Shown piece by piece: positions 1-9,900 of a stretch of DNA of 64,000 bases. The stretch comes from Aldersonia sp. NBC_00410 (GTDB lineage: Bacteria; Actinomycetota; Actinomycetes; Mycobacteriales; Mycobacteriaceae), in NCBI RefSeq assembly GCF_026342035.1, contig NZ_JAPENM010000002.1, positions 496,001-560,000 of the forward strand, in the 5' to 3' direction. The notes beneath the pieces were generated by a model. The model was given only the letters and a program-made list of their open reading frames with translations, was not told the origin of the DNA and did not search any database. Made by a program: the position numbers and the translations under genes. Position 1 is the stretch's first letter. Each line of letters begins with the position of its first letter.

Positions 1-1
1 C

Positions 2-601
2 ACCGAGCGCACGGACGGGATTCGCAACCCGCTGCAGACCGTGCCCCTGCTCGACGCCATCGCCGAGCACCGCTTCGACGCCGTATTCGGCGGCGGGCGC
101 CGCGACGAGGAGCGGTCGCGCGCGAAGGAACGAATCTTCTCGCTGCGCAACGCCTTCGGGCAGTGGGACCCGAAGCGGCAGCGCCCGGAGCTGTGGAACC
201 TCTACAACGGCAAGCACGCTCCCGGCGAGCATGTGCGGGTGTTCCCGTTGAGCAACTGGACCGAACTCGATATCTGGCGCTACATCGCTCGCGAGGACGT
301 CGACCTGGCCAACATCTACTACGCACACCAGCGGCCGGTGTACCAGCGCGACGGGATGTGGATGACGCCGGGCTCGTGGGGCGGACCCGCCGAGAACGAG
401 GCACTGGAGGTCCGTTCGGTGCGCTACCGGACCGTCGGCGACGGATCCACGACCGGCGCAATCCTTTCCGATGCCGCCGACAACCAAGCGATCCTCGCCG
501 AGGTCGCGGCCTCCCGGCTCACCGAGCGCGGCGCCACCCGCGGCGACGACCGGGTGTCCGAGGCGGCAATGGAAGACCGTAAGCGTGAGGGCTATTTCTG
601 A
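2..601 (+). CDS. cysD: Sulfate adenylyltransferase subunit 2 (CysD), 3' part
   Basis: Small subunit of ATP sulfurylase, which makes APS from sulfate and ATP together with the GTPase CysN. The reading frame is open from base 2, so the N-terminal third, including the PP-loop ATP site, lies outside the window. What remains shows the family's conserved GGGRRDEERSRAKERIFSLR block, [16 protein letters not shown] and the C-terminal EDRKREGYF ending. It is followed after two bases by cysN, so the two are co-transcribed and probably co-translated. A second, complete cysD lies at 5694-6617. Position next to a stand-alone CysN and a SirB-like chelatase suggests this copy serves sulfate assimilation. Confidence 0.95.
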   Translation, partial: TERTDGIRNPLQTVPLLDAIAEHRFDAVFGGGRRDEERSRAKERIFSLRNAFGQWDPKRQRPELWNLYNGKHAPGEHVRVFPLSNWTELDIWRYIAREDVDLANIYYAHQRPVYQRDGMWMTPGSWGGPAENEALEVRSVRYRTVGDGSTTGAILSDAADNQAILAEVAASRLTERGATRGDDRVSEAAMEDRKREGYF

Positions 602-603
602 TC

Positions 604-1932
604 ATGAGTGAAGCAATCGAGCCGAGCCTGCACAGCGACACGCAGCTTCTGCGGCTGGCCACGGCCGGCAGTGTCGACGACGGCAAATCCACGCTGGTGG
701 GCCGCCTGCTCTACGACACCAAGTCGGTACTGGCCGACCAGATCGATGCGGTCACGCGCGCCTCGGTCGACAAGGGCCTGGCGACACCCGACCTGTCACT
801 GCTGGTGGACGGTTTGCGAGCCGAACGCGAGCAAGGCATCACCATCGACGTGGCCTACCGCTACTTCGCGACGCCGAAGCGCTCGTTCGTGCTCGCCGAC
901 ACGCCGGGGCACGTGCAGTACACCCGCAACACGGTGTCCGGTGCGTCCACCGCGCAGCTGGTGATCCTGCTCGTCGATGCCCGCAAGGGTGTCATCGAGC
1001 AGACCCGTCGCCACGCGGCGGTGCTCGCGCTGCTCGGTGTGCCGAAACTGGTACTCGCGGTGAACAAAGTCGACCTGATCGACAACCCCGCCGAGGTGTT
1101 CGCCGAGATCTCGGCGGAGTTCGGCGAGCTCACCCGCACCCTCGGCTGGTCCGAGGACGACGTGCTCGAGATCCCGGTCTCGGCGAAGTTCGGCGACAAC
1201 GTGGCCAGCCGTTCGGACAACACGCCGTACTACGACGGTCCGAGTCTGATCGAGCATCTCGAGTCGGTGCCCGTCGACGCCGACAGCGCCGGCCGTCATT
1301 CGATCGGACTGCGCTTCCCCGTGCAGTACGTGATCCGCCCGCGCACCGCCGAGCACCCCGACTACCGCGGCTACGCCGGTCAGGTTGCGGCCGGGTCGGT
1401 TTCGCAGGGGGACGAGGTCGTCGTGCTGCCGTCGGGCGTGCGCACCATCGTCGAGCGGATCGACACCGCGGATGGCGAACTCGAGACCGCGCAGGTCGGG
1501 CGCAGCGTCACGCTGGTGCTCGCCGACGACGTGGACATCTCCCGCGGTGACACGATCGCAGCCCCCGACGATGCCCCCGAGCCGATCGCGGAATTCGACG
1601 CGACGGTGTGCTGGCTCGCCGAGAAGCCGCTCCGCCCCGGTGCTCGGCTCCTGCTCAAGCACGGCACCCGCACCACCCAGGCCATCGTCGGCGCGCTCGT
1701 CGATCGGTTCGACGAGCAGCGGCTCGCTTCGGATGCGTCGCCGGAGTCGTTGGAGCTCAACGACATCGGACGTATCACCGTCCGCGTCGCGGAGCCCATC
1801 GCAGCCGACGACTACGCGGTGAACCGGCACACCGGCAGCTTCCTGCTGATCGATCCCGCCGGCGGCAACACGTTGGCGGCCGGTCTGGTCGGCGACGTGC
1901 TCAGCGCGGTCGAGGTCGGCGAGAAGGTCTGA
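604..1932 (+). CDS. cysN: Sulfate adenylyltransferase subunit 1 (CysN), stand-alone GTPase
   Basis: GTPase subunit of ATP sulfurylase, 442 residues; GTP hydrolysis drives APS formation by CysD. Visible motifs are the P-loop GSVDDGKST (residues 22-30), DTPGH near residue 100 and NKVD near 155, followed by the EF-Tu-like beta-barrel domains. The protein stops at the end of those domains and has no C-terminal APS kinase, unlike the second copy at 3736-5694. The switch-II segment reads PGHVQYTRNT, where the second copy has PGHERYTRNM. Start ATG is two bases after the cysD stop. Without CysC this locus yields APS, the substrate of actinobacterial APS reductases; that use is inferred because cysH is not in view. 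Confidence 0.95.
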   Translation: MSEAIEPSLHSDTQLLRLATAGSVDDGKSTLVGRLLYDTKSVLADQIDAVTRASVDKGLATPDLSLLVDGLRAEREQGITIDVAYRYFATPKRSFVLADTPGHVQYTRNTVSGASTAQLVILLVDARKGVIEQTRRHAAVLALLGVPKLVLAVNKVDLIDNPAEVFAEISAEFGELTRTLGWSEDDVLEIPVSAKFGDNVASRSDNTPYYDGPSLIEHLESVPVDADSAGRHSIGLRFPVQYVIRPRTAEHPDYRGYAGQVAAGSVSQGDEVVVLPSGVRTIVERIDTADGELETAQVGRSVTLVLADDVDISRGDTIAAPDDAPEPIAEFDATVCWLAEKPLRPGARLLLKHGTRTTQAIVGALVDRFDEQRLASDASPESLELNDIGRITVRVAEPIAADDYAVNRHTGSFLLIDPAGGNTLAAGLVGDVLSAVEVGEKV

Positions 1933-1934
1933 TC

Positions 1935-2723
1935 GTGTCCGTCCCGTTGATCGCCGTCGCGCACGGCAGCCGTGATCCGCGTTCCGCACGCGCGATCGCG
2001 GCAGCGCTGGGCCGGTTGCGGGCACGTCATCCCGAGCGGGATGTGCGGCTGGCGTTCCTGGATCTGAATGCGCCGTCGGTCGGGCAGGCCATCGACGCCG
2101 TCGCCGGCAGGAGCGCAGCCCGCGGAGCGACCGGGGAAACAGTCGGCTACGGCCGTGTCGTGGTGGTGCCGCTGCTGCTGGGCAGCGCGTTCCATGCCCG
2201 AGTCGATCTGCCTGCGATCATCGCCGAGGCGCAGGTGCGCCACCCGTTCCTCGACGTGGTCACTGCCGACATACTCGGAGCGGACGACGAACTGATCGCC
2301 GGGGCGCGCCGAGCGATTGCCGCCGCCGGGGTGTCACTCGCCGATCCGGACGTGGGCGTCGCGCTGTGCGCGGTGGGTTCGCGCCGACCGGAGGCCAATG
2401 CGGCGACGCGGACCATCCCCGGCCGGGTCCTGCACGGCACGGCCTGGCGACATGCCCGCACCTGCTTCGCCACCGCTGCCTCCCCCACCGTGAGCGACGC
2501 GCTGCGTGATCTTCGCGCGGCGGGTGCCCGTTCCCTGGTCGTTGTGCCGTGGATGCTGGCGCCCGGGGTGCTGTTGGATCGCGTGCACCTGACCGCACAG
2601 CTCCTGGAACCGGACGTCCGATTGGCGGCGACCCTCACCGCCCATGCCGATCTCGCCACGGTGATCGATCACCGTTATCGCAGCGCACTGACCGATTCGG
2701 TATTCGCCCGCCGCGTCGCCTGA
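1935..2723 (+). CDS. Sirohydrochlorin chelatase-like protein (SirB/CbiX family)
   Basis: 262-residue member of the CbiX/SirB class II chelatase family. These enzymes insert iron or cobalt into sirohydrochlorin on the way to siroheme or cobalamin. The N-terminal IAVAHGSRDPRS carries the conserved metal-binding His of the family, and the two halves look like the duplicated chelatase fold, with VVVPLLLGSAFHARVDLP in the first half and VVVPWMLAPGVLLDRV in the second. The GTG start is two bases after the cysN stop, so it completes a cysD-cysN-sirB operon. Siroheme is the cofactor of assimilatory sulfite reductase, which fits this neighbourhood. Iron versus cobalt specificity cannot be told from sequence. 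Confidence 0.85.
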   Translation: MSVPLIAVAHGSRDPRSARAIAAALGRLRARHPERDVRLAFLDLNAPSVGQAIDAVAGRSAARGATGETVGYGRVVVVPLLLGSAFHARVDLPAIIAEAQVRHPFLDVVTADILGADDELIAGARRAIAAAGVSLADPDVGVALCAVGSRRPEANAATRTIPGRVLHGTAWRHARTCFATAASPTVSDALRDLRAAGARSLVVVPWMLAPGVLLDRVHLTAQLLEPDVRLAATLTAHADLATVIDHRYRSALTDSVFARRVA

Positions 2724-2810
2724 CCGGTCACAGGTCGGTAATTCCTCGCCAACTGCTGGCGAAGTCCGTGCCGGAGAGCACAGACTGGAACGTGAGCGAG
2801 GAGGACATCA

Positions 2811-3710
2811 ATGTGCGCTGCTGAAATCCGGCGCGGCATCGTGGCCGGAATCGACGGATCCGACACTGCGCTCGACGCGGCCCGCTGGGCCGCGTCGGTG
2901 GCTCTGCAATTCGGGGAACCGCTGTACCTCACGCACCTGGTACCGAAGCCGAAGCACCCGGAGCGCGAGCAGAAGGACGAGGAACTGCAGCACGAACTCG
3001 CCGAGGGCGAGCAGCTGTTGGCGGCTGCCGAGGCCGTCGCCCGAGCCGCGGCGCCGGGCGTCGTCACCGAATGCCGGCTCGAATACGGGCAGACCGCGCC
3101 CGCGCTGGTCACCATCTCCGAAGGCGCCCGCATGCTCGTGCTGGGAAGCGCGGGGACCAGCGAAATGCGTGCCATGTTCGTCGGCTCCGACGTGGTGCGG
3201 GTGGCCAACCACGCGCGGTGCCCGGTCGTGGTGTGGCGCGAGAATCCGGACGGGGAGATCACCACGGGACTGCCGGTGGTTGTGGGCGTCGACGGCAGTT
3301 CACTCAGCGACGTCGCGGTTGCCCACGCATTCGAGTTCGCATCGTTCTTCCGCGTCCCGGTGATCGCCGTGCACGCCTGGTCCGAACAGTCCGGGCTCGG
3401 ATACGCGGAGTCACGGCGCTTCGTGAACTGGTCGTCGCACGAGCAGCGCGAGACCGCGGTGATGTCGGAGGCGCTGGCCGGCTGGGGTGAGAAGTTTCCC
3501 GACGTGGATGTCGAGCGCTTCATCGAACGCGGCAGCGCGCGCGGTGCGTTGCTACGTCACTCCACGCAGGCGCAACTCGTTGTCGTCGGCAGCCACGGTC
3601 GTACCCCGATCATGGGCGCGCTACTCGGCTCGACCACGCAGAACCTCATGCATCATTCCCGCTGCCCGGTGCTGATCTGCCGGGACGGCGATCGGGCGGA
3701 CGGCGAGTAG
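2811..3710 (+). CDS. Universal stress protein, two UspA domains
   Basis: 299 residues made of two tandem USP domains, the usual actinobacterial architecture. Each ends in the ATP-binding signature: VLGSAGTSEMRAMFVGSDVV in the first, and VVGSHGRTPIMGALLGSTT in the second. A strong ribosome site, GAGGAGG, precedes the ATG at 2811. Such proteins bind ATP and respond to hypoxia or stationary phase in mycobacteria; the specific role here is unknown. It is a separate unit between two sulfate-activation loci, convergent with the second one, and a hairpin lies in the gap after it. Confidence 0.9.
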   Translation: MCAAEIRRGIVAGIDGSDTALDAARWAASVALQFGEPLYLTHLVPKPKHPEREQKDEELQHELAEGEQLLAAAEAVARAAAPGVVTECRLEYGQTAPALVTISEGARMLVLGSAGTSEMRAMFVGSDVVRVANHARCPVVVWRENPDGEITTGLPVVVGVDGSSLSDVAVAHAFEFASFFRVPVIAVHAWSEQSGLGYAESRRFVNWSSHEQRETAVMSEALAGWGEKFPDVDVERFIERGSARGALLRHSTQAQLVVVGSHGRTPIMGALLGSTTQNLMHHSRCPVLICRDGDRADGE

Positions 3711-3711
3711 C

Positions 3712-3731
3712 CGCCCGATCCCGATCGGGCG
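3712..3731. terminator. Hairpin between convergent genes
   Basis: A perfect 9-base inverted repeat (CGCCCGATC, then GATCGGGCG) separated by two bases lies between the convergent ends of the universal stress protein gene and cysNC. It has no T-tract on either side. It is a plausible bidirectional actinobacterial terminator by position only. Confidence 0.45.
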
Positions 3732-3735
3732 CCGA

Positions 3736-5694
3736 TCAGTCGCCGACGATCCCCCGGTCGACGAGCACCGCGAGCACCTGGGCGACGAGGTCGTCGATCT
3801 CGGCGCCGGTGGTGTCGATGACGAGGTCCGGAGCGGTGGGCGCTTCGTACGGTGCATCGATTCCGGTGAGCCCCTTCAGTTCTCCCGCGCGAGCGCGGGC
3901 ATAGAGACCCTTCGGGTCGCGGCGTTCGCACTCGGCGAGCGGCGTCGCGACATGCACCTCGATGAAGGGCAACTTCGCGGCATGATTGAGCTCGCGGGCG
4001 ATCGCCCGATCGGACTCGAGCGGTGACACCAGCGACGCGAGCGCGACCGCGCCCGCGTCCGCGAACAACCGGGTCAAATGTCCGACGCGACGGATGTTCT
4101 CCGCTCGATCGCCGGGCGAGAAGCCGAGGTCGTCGGACAGGCCGTGCCGGACATTGTCGCCGTCGAGCAGATAGGCGACTCGGCCCGATTCGACCAGCGA
4201 GCGCTCCAAAGCGACGGCGACGGTGGACTTTCCGGATGCGGGCAGTCCGGTGAACCAGACAGTGGCGCCGCTTTGCCCGGTCGCGTGCCACCGATGTGTG
4301 CGGTCCAGCGACGAGGGGTGCCACTTCACATCGGTGCGTTGCTGCGCACCGGGTTTGACCTCGCGTGGCTCCAGAATGATTCCGGCACCGACGGTATCGT
4401 TTGATCCCTCGTCGATCAGGATGAATGCGCCGGCATCCCGATTACTCGCATAGTCGTCCGCGACGACCACCGAACTCGTCCGCAACGTGGCCGTTCCGAT
4501 GTCGTTGAGCGACAACTGCACCGGCGAGGACTCCTCGTCGAGGGTCTCGGGGTCGAGCCGGGAGTGCAACGCCTGCACCGTGGCGCGCACCGTCCGCGTG
4601 GTGTGCTTGAGCGCAAGGCGATCGCCTGCGCGCAGCGGCTGGTCACCGAACCAGCACACGGTGGCCTCCAGCTCGCGCGCTGCCACGGGGAGGTGCGCGT
4701 CCTCGACACCGCTGACCAACACGTCACCGCGGCCCACGTCGATGTCGTCGGCGAGTTGCACCGCGACAGACAGCGGTGCAACGGCAACCGTCCGCGCGTC
4801 GTCGAGCGCGTCGACGGCGATAACCGTGCTGCGCGATCCCGACGGAAACACGACAACCGGGTCGCCGACTTCGAGTGTGCCCGCCGAGAGCCGGCCGGTG
4901 TAGCTGCGCCGGCCCGCGGGGCCGTCCGGGCGCGACACGTACTGCACCGGCAACCGCAGCTCGCGGGCCTGCGCGTGCGGCGCAACGAGATCGATCGATT
5001 CCAGATGTTCGAGCAACGCGGGACCCGTATACCAGGGCGTGCGCGCCGAGCGGTGCACCACGTTGTCACCGTGCTTGGCCGCAATCGGAACGACCACCAG
5101 ATCGGCCCCGCCGAGCCGGCGGACCAGCGTTTGCAAGTCGGCTTCGACCTCGCGGAAACGGCCCTCGTCGAAGTCGACCAGGTCGATCTTGTTCACTGCC
5201 GCAACAAGGTGCGTCACCCCGAGCAACGACGCGATCCGCGCATGCCGCCTGGTCTGACGCAGCACACCGGTGCGCGCGTCGACGAGCAGGATCGCGACGT
5301 GCGCGTTGGATGCCCCGGTGAACATGTTGCGGGTGTAGCGCTCGTGCCCGGGGGTGTCGGCGAGGATGTAGCTGCGGTTGGCGGTCGAGAAGAACCGGTA
5401 CGCGACATCGATGGTGATGCCCTGCTCCCGCTCGGCGCGCAGCCCATCGGAGAGAGCGGCCAGATCCGGGACGCCGTCCTCGCCGGTCACCGACTCCAGG
5501 TGATCCACCGGGAGGCTGTCGGTGTCGTGCATCAGCCGACCGATCAGCGTGCTTTTGCCGTCGTCGACCGATCCCGCCGTGGCGAGCCGGAGCAGCTGCC
5601 GCGGAGCCGCGGGGTCCGCGTCACGATCGACCGACTGCAATGCGCTCTCGCCATTGTCGACGGCATCGACGCCCTGCTCGAGTGGTGCGGACAT
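3736..5694 (-). CDS. cysNC: Bifunctional sulfate adenylyltransferase subunit 1 / APS kinase (CysNC)
   Basis: 652-residue fusion that makes PAPS. Residues 1 to about 450 form the CysN GTPase, with GSVDDGKST near residue 41, ADTPGHERYTRNM and VNKIDLVDF. The remainder is APS kinase (CysC), with P-loop GLPASGKST at 483-491, the DGDNVRHGLSDDLGF substrate loop and an SLVSPL segment where the family carries its conserved serine. Its start codon overlaps the cysD2 stop by one base (TGATG), so translation is coupled. This is the last gene of a sulfotransferase-cysD-cysNC operon, so the PAPS it makes is probably meant for the sulfotransferase. Confidence 0.95.
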   Translation of the reverse strand: MSAPLEQGVDAVDNGESALQSVDRDADPAAPRQLLRLATAGSVDDGKSTLIGRLMHDTDSLPVDHLESVTGEDGVPDLAALSDGLRAEREQGITIDVAYRFFSTANRSYILADTPGHERYTRNMFTGASNAHVAILLVDARTGVLRQTRRHARIASLLGVTHLVAAVNKIDLVDFDEGRFREVEADLQTLVRRLGGADLVVVPIAAKHGDNVVHRSARTPWYTGPALLEHLESIDLVAPHAQARELRLPVQYVSRPDGPAGRRSYTGRLSAGTLEVGDPVVVFPSGSRSTVIAVDALDDARTVAVAPLSVAVQLADDIDVGRGDVLVSGVEDAHLPVAARELEATVCWFGDQPLRAGDRLALKHTTRTVRATVQALHSRLDPETLDEESSPVQLSLNDIGTATLRTSSVVVADDYASNRDAGAFILIDEGSNDTVGAGIILEPREVKPGAQQRTDVKWHPSSLDRTHRWHATGQSGATVWFTGLPASGKSTVAVALERSLVESGRVAYLLDGDNVRHGLSDDLGFSPGDRAENIRRVGHLTRLFADAGAVALASLVSPLESDRAIARELNHAAKLPFIEVHVATPLAECERRDPKGLYARARAGELKGLTGIDAPYEAPTAPDLVIDTTGAEIDDLVAQVLAVLVDRGIVGD

Positions 5695-6617
5695 CAGAAG
5701 TATCCCTCCCGTTTGCGGTCTTCCATGGCCGCCGCGGACGTGCGGTCATCGGCCCGCGTCTCACCGCGTTCGGAGACCGTCGCAGCCGAGATTTCGGCTA
5801 TAACCGAAGCGATTTCCGTCGCGCGCGAGCGCACTGCGCCCGTAATGGTCAAGTCGCCGACGGTTCGATAACGCACCCACTCCGAACGAACCTCCGTCGC
5901 CCCGGGATCGGTGAATTCCGATGTGGCAAGCAGGATCCCGTCCCGCTCGAACACCTCGCGCTCGTGCGCGAAGTAGATCGAGGGCAGTTCGAGTCGTTCG
6001 AGTTCGATATAGCGCCAGATGTCGAGCTCGGTCCAGTTGCTGAGCGGGAAGACCCGGACCTGCTCACCGCGCCGGATACGACCGTTGTACAACGACCACG
6101 GTTCCGGGCGTTGCGCGCGCGGATCCCACTGGCCGAACTCGTCGCGGAAGCTGAGCACGCGCTCCTTCGCACGAGCGCGCTCCTCGTCGCGGCGGGCACC
6201 GCCGAAGGCGGCATCGAACCGGCCCGCCTCCAGCGCATCGAGCAGCGTGCGGGTCTGCAGACGATTGCGCGATCCCCCCGCCGCGCCGTCTTCCCGTACC
6301 CGACCCGAGTCGATCGAATCCTGCACGGACGCAACGATCAACCGATGTCCGCCCGCGGCGAGCCGCCGATCCCGGAACTCGATCACCTCGGGAAAGTTGT
6401 GTCCGGTGTCGACGTGCAGCACCGGGAACGGGACCGGCGCGGGCCGGAACGCCTTCTCCGCGAGGCGCAGCAGCACGATCGAGTCCTTGCCCGCGGAGAA
6501 CAGCAGCACGGGTCGCTCGAGTTCGGCCACCACCTCGCGAATGATGTGCACCGATTCGGCCTCGAGCAGGCGCAATTCGTCGACTCTGCGCGCGTCGATC
6601 GTCTCCACTGCGGTCAT
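5694..6617 (-). CDS. cysD: Sulfate adenylyltransferase subunit 2 (CysD), second copy
   Basis: Complete 307-residue ATP sulfurylase small subunit. The N-terminal [14 protein letters not shown] contains the SxGKDS PP-loop for [53 protein letters not shown] and the terminal EDRKREGYF are family hallmarks. It overlaps the upstream sulfotransferase by four bases (ATGA) and the downstream cysNC by one base. It is clearly related to the partial cysD at the window start but not identical, so the genome holds two ATP sulfurylases with different partners. Confidence 0.96.
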   Translation of the reverse strand: MTAVETIDARRVDELRLLEAESVHIIREVVAELERPVLLFSAGKDSIVLLRLAEKAFRPAPVPFPVLHVDTGHNFPEVIEFRDRRLAAGGHRLIVASVQDSIDSGRVREDGAAGGSRNRLQTRTLLDALEAGRFDAAFGGARRDEERARAKERVLSFRDEFGQWDPRAQRPEPWSLYNGRIRRGEQVRVFPLSNWTELDIWRYIELERLELPSIYFAHEREVFERDGILLATSEFTDPGATEVRSEWVRYRTVGDLTITGAVRSRATEIASVIAEISAATVSERGETRADDRTSAAAMEDRKREGYF

Positions 6618-7417
6618 GTCGGCAGTCCGTCCCGTTCGGCTTCACCCAGATATTTCTCGACCCACGAATTCGACCGCACGTCGGCCTGACGTTCCAGGGC
6701 CGGGGGTGGTGCCAGCGACGGGTCGAGCCCCAGCGCCGCAAGCACCTTGGCGACCACCGAGGTGGTATCCGAGGCCAGGTCCCGGTAGTCCACCACGACC
6801 GGAGCGATGTCTTCGGCGGCGAACCACTGCTGCCAGCCACGCTCCTGCTCGCGCAGAATGGCGACCAGATGCGCAATGCCGCCCGCGTGGTAACTCGCCT
6901 GCACGCCGGCGGTCCGCTCCTTCGGCGCGCGCCAAATCTGCGTCTGCACGGCGCGCCAGAACGACACCGCCTGATGCACCACATCCGGTCGACTGACGTG
7001 CAGGAACAACACGTCGTCGCCGAGCACGTCGCGGATCGCCGAGCGCAGGTCGGTACCGGTGCGGTCGGGCAGTCCGGCCGCGCGGTCGATCAGTAGCGGG
7101 GTCTGGTTCCACATGAGCTTGCCGCCCCACACCCCGTTCGGACTCCGCCCCAAGTCGAGGATGCGCTCACGCCAGGCCACGCTCGATTCGGTGTCGGGTG
7201 TCCCCGGTTCGAGCGGTGCCAGCAATTCGAGCACGGTGGGATCGGTGACGTCGGCGAACCACTGCCGCGGCTGGGGAGCGCGACTCGTCTCGGGCAGATA
7301 TTGAAAGAACTCTTCGGGCTCCCCGGCAACGCCCGTTGCGCGCAACGACTCGACCAGAAGTGTGCTCCCGCTCCGCTGCGATGCGAGAACCAGGTATTTC
7401 CCGGGGTGATCCGCCAT
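6614..7417 (-). CDS. stf0: Stf0-type trehalose 2-sulfotransferase
   Basis: 267-residue PAPS-dependent sulfotransferase. The N-terminal [20 protein letters not shown] holds the RSGST loop that binds the PAPS 5'-phosphosulfate. [11 protein letters not shown] and the PQPRQWF stretch closely resemble mycobacterial Stf0, which sulfates trehalose at the 2-position as the first step of sulfolipid-1 synthesis (recalled family knowledge). It is first in an operon with cysD2 and cysNC, overlapping cysD2 by ATGA, so activation and use of sulfate are coupled. The start ATG has a TATCAT hexamer six bases upstream, suggesting a leaderless mRNA. No pks2, papA or mmpL8 homologue is in the window. Confidence 0.88.
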   Translation of the reverse strand: MADHPGKYLVLASQRSGSTLLVESLRATGVAGEPEEFFQYLPETSRAPQPRQWFADVTDPTVLELLAPLEPGTPDTESSVAWRERILDLGRSPNGVWGGKLMWNQTPLLIDRAAGLPDRTGTDLRSAIRDVLGDDVLFLHVSRPDVVHQAVSFWRAVQTQIWRAPKERTAGVQASYHAGGIAHLVAILREQERGWQQWFAAEDIAPVVVDYRDLASDTTSVVAKVLAALGLDPSLAPPPALERQADVRSNSWVEKYLGEAERDGLPT

Positions 7418-7423
7418 GGAAGG

Positions 7424-7429
7424 ATGATA
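7424..7429 (-). promoter_or_regulatory. Predicted -10 element of the stf0-cysD-cysNC operon
   Basis: TATCAT on the minus strand ends six bases before the ATG at 7417, the spacing expected if transcription starts at the A of the start codon. No clear -35 is seen. An AT-rich patch follows further upstream, at about 7467-7490. Confidence 0.5.
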
Positions 7430-7501
7430 GACGCGGCCGATCGGAATCGCGCACCCGGGTGATCGAAATCTTATTGATTAAAACTATTGTGCGCCAACCG
7501 A

Positions 7502-8869
7502 TTACGTGCTTGCGGAGTCCTCGATGCCCCGTTCGCGACTGCGCGCCTTGCGGGAGGCGAGATCGAGACCGTGCACCTTGACGTAGGTATCGGTGTACCG
7601 CTCCGAGATCCTGGTCCCCACGAACACCGACGGGATGACGTCGCGGGTGTACTCCCGCCAGGAGTGCAGCAGAAGGGCGAGTTCGTCGGCGATCTTCTCG
7701 TGCCCCTCCCGAAGCAGCAAATTGTCGGTCTCCCCCGGATCTGTGCGCAGATCGTAGAGCTCGCGCGGCGGCCGCGCAGCCGTGACGTCAGGGGCCACCG
7801 CGCGGCCGGAGGGACTATCGGCGATGTCCCACGGCAGGTCGAGCAGCGGCCGGGCCGCGTAGTTCTCGATATAGCTGTAGTCCTTGGTCCGCACGGCCCG
7901 GATCGGGTCGAACGAGTCGTGGTAGGTCTTGCTGGTGAACACCTGTTCCCGAACCGGCAGAGCGTCGTCGCCGTGCTGCAGCAGCTGTGCGGCGTGCGAG
8001 AAGCCCTCGATGTCGTCGGGCTCGTTTAGCCCGAGCAGTTCGAGCAGCGTCGGCACCAGGTCGACGCCGGAAAAGAGTTCGTCGTAGACGAACGGCGCGA
8101 CACCGGACGAGGTCGGCGGCCGCGCGATCAACGCGATCCCCGTGCCCGCGTCGTAGAGCGTCGACTTGGCGCGCGGGAATGCCGCGCCATGATCGGTGAC
8201 GAACACCACCCAGGTAGAGCGGTCCAGACCCGTTTCGGCGAGTGTGTCGAGCAGCTCGCCGACGGCCGCATCGGCGACGGCGATCGACCCGTAGAACTCG
8301 GCGAGGTCTTCGCGCACCTCCGCCGTGTCGGGCAGGTAGTCGGGCAGGTCGACGCGGTCGGCGGGTTCGTAGCGGTCGCGCGGGTACGGCCGATGGGTTT
8401 CGAAGAAACCTGCGGTCAACAGGAATGGTTCGTCGTGCGGCTTCCGCAGCCACTCGGCGGCTTGCTCGACGACGTATTCGCAATACGAGTTCGACACGTC
8501 GTACTCGTCGAAGCCGAGCCGAGCCGGGAACGAGGTCTCGTGTTGCATCCCGAAAAGAGCTGTATGCCAACCGTTTTCGGAAAGAATCGCAGGAAGCGTA
8601 CGCACCTCGGGGCGGTACTCCCAGCCGTGATGGGCCAGACCCACCAGACCGTTGCTCTGCGGGTAGCGACCGGTGAACAACGACCCCCGCGACGGGGAGC
8701 ACAGCGGCGCGGTGGCATGCGCCTTGGTGAACAGAATCCCCTGGGATGCAAGCTCATCGAGCCGTGGGCTCGACACCGACTCGTAACCGTAGGCACCGAG
8801 GTACCTGCCGAGATCGTGCCAGTGCACGAGCAGGATGTTTGCCGGGCGGTCGCCGTCTGCCACGGTCAC
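7502..8869 (-). CDS. Type I sulfatase (formylglycine-dependent sulfohydrolase)
   Basis: 455-residue arylsulfatase-family hydrolase that would release sulfate from an organic ester. Cys57 lies in the sulfatase signature C-S-P-S-R (residues 57-61), followed by [14 protein letters not shown]; this Cys must be converted to formylglycine by a separate enzyme not in the window. Other family features are the N-terminal metal-site region [14 protein letters not shown] and [11 protein letters not shown] near the middle. The GTG start overlaps the cysA stop by four bases (GTGA), so it is translated with the sulfate importer. There is no signal peptide, so the enzyme is probably cytoplasmic. The substrate is unknown. 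Confidence 0.88.
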   Translation of the reverse strand: MTVADGDRPANILLVHWHDLGRYLGAYGYESVSSPRLDELASQGILFTKAHATAPLCSPSRGSLFTGRYPQSNGLVGLAHHGWEYRPEVRTLPAILSENGWHTALFGMQHETSFPARLGFDEYDVSNSYCEYVVEQAAEWLRKPHDEPFLLTAGFFETHRPYPRDRYEPADRVDLPDYLPDTAEVREDLAEFYGSIAVADAAVGELLDTLAETGLDRSTWVVFVTDHGAAFPRAKSTLYDAGTGIALIARPPTSSGVAPFVYDELFSGVDLVPTLLELLGLNEPDDIEGFSHAAQLLQHGDDALPVREQVFTSKTYHDSFDPIRAVRTKDYSYIENYAARPLLDLPWDIADSPSGRAVAPDVTAARPPRELYDLRTDPGETDNLLLREGHEKIADELALLLHSWREYTRDVIPSVFVGTRISERYTDTYVKVHGLDLASRKARSRERGIEDSAST

Positions 8870-9900
8870 CCCACGACGGCGGGCTCGGCCGCAGGCTCGC
8901 TCACGGACTGCTCCGGCAGATCGGGCACCTTGGTGGCCCGGGCGTACACCGTCTCGCCCTCGGCAAGATGCAGTGCGGCCGCGTCACCGCGGGTGATCTG
9001 GGCGGAGAACTGGTCATTGGTGGCGGCGTTGCGCAGATCGACGCGGACCTCGAAGCCGAGCCGCACGACGCGCTCGACCTGCGCGCGAGTCACGCCGGCG
9101 GTTTCCGCAGTGCCCTCGTCGCGAGCGACGGCCAGGTCGGGCGTCCGGCCGACGCGGATATCGTGCGGCCGGACCAGCTGACCGTTCAGCTTCGCGACCT
9201 CGCCGAGGAAGGACATGACGAACTCGTTCGCCGGAGTGTCGTACACCTCGTCCGGCGGACCGACCTGCTCGATGCGGCCGCGGTTGAGCACCGCGATCCG
9301 ATCGGCGACGTCGAGCGCCTCCTCCTGATCGTGGGTCACGAGCACCGTGGTGACGTGCACCTCGTCGTGCAGCCGACGGAGCCACTTGCGCAGGTCCGCG
9401 CGGACCTTGGCGTCGAGCGCACCGAACGGCTCGTCCAGCAGCAGCACCTGCGGATCCACCGCGAGGGCACGCGCGAGCGCCATGCGCTGCCGCTGACCGC
9501 CCGAAAGCTGGGCCGGGTAGCGGTGCTGGAAGCCGTCGAGTCCGACGATGCCGAGCAACTCGTCGACCCGCTTGGCGATCTCGGCCTTGGGGCGCTTACG
9601 GATCTTCAGGCCGAACGCCACGTTGTCACGCACCGTCATGTGCTTGAAGGCGGCATAGTGCTGGAAGACGAACCCGATATCCCGCTTCTGCGGGGCTATC
9701 CGAGTGACATCCTTGCCCGCGATGATCACGGTGCCCGAGTCCAGCGACTCCAGCCCGGCAATCGAGCGCAGTAGCGTCGACTTCCCCGACCCCGAAGGAC
9801 CGAGCAGCGCGGTGAGCGAGCCGGACGGAATTTCCAGCGTCACGTCATCGAGCGCGGCGAAGTCACCGTAGTGCTTGTTCGCGCCGGTCACGGTGATCAT
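8866..9900 (-). CDS. cysA: Sulfate/thiosulfate ABC transporter ATP-binding protein CysA
   Basis: 344-residue ATPase of the sulfate importer. Walker [10 protein letters not shown] is at residues 34-42, followed by the signature [15 protein letters not shown], Walker B LLLDEPFG and the switch histidine in [13 protein letters not shown]-terminal regulatory TOBE-like domain ends in a proline/alanine-rich tail. An in-frame upstream extension exists, but the ATG at 9900 overlaps the cysW stop by four bases and starts right at the conserved [12 protein letters not shown], so it is preferred. Downstream it overlaps the sulfatase start. Confidence 0.95.
   Translation of the reverse strand: MITVTGANKHYGDFAALDDVTLEIPSGSLTALLGPSGSGKSTLLRSIAGLESLDSGTVIIAGKDVTRIAPQKRDIGFVFQHYAAFKHMTVRDNVAFGLKIRKRPKAEIAKRVDELLGIVGLDGFQHRYPAQLSGGQRQRMALARALAVDPQVLLLDEPFGALDAKVRADLRKWLRRLHDEVHVTTVLVTHDQEEALDVADRIAVLNRGRIEQVGPPDEVYDTPANEFVMSFLGEVAKLNGQLVRPHDIRVGRTPDLAVARDEGTAETAGVTRAQVERVVRLGFEVRVDLRNAATNDQFSAQITRGDAAALHLAEGETVYARATKVPDLPEQSVSEPAAEPAVVG

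Noticed and set aside
796-2025. A 409-codon open frame on the minus strand opposite cysN
   Set aside because: It lies wholly inside cysN and its chelatase neighbour, has shadow-like composition and has no recognisable motif.
3653-5871. Long frames on either strand overlapping cysNC
   Set aside because: CysNC explains the region with full domain motifs; the alternatives are Arg/Pro-rich shadows.
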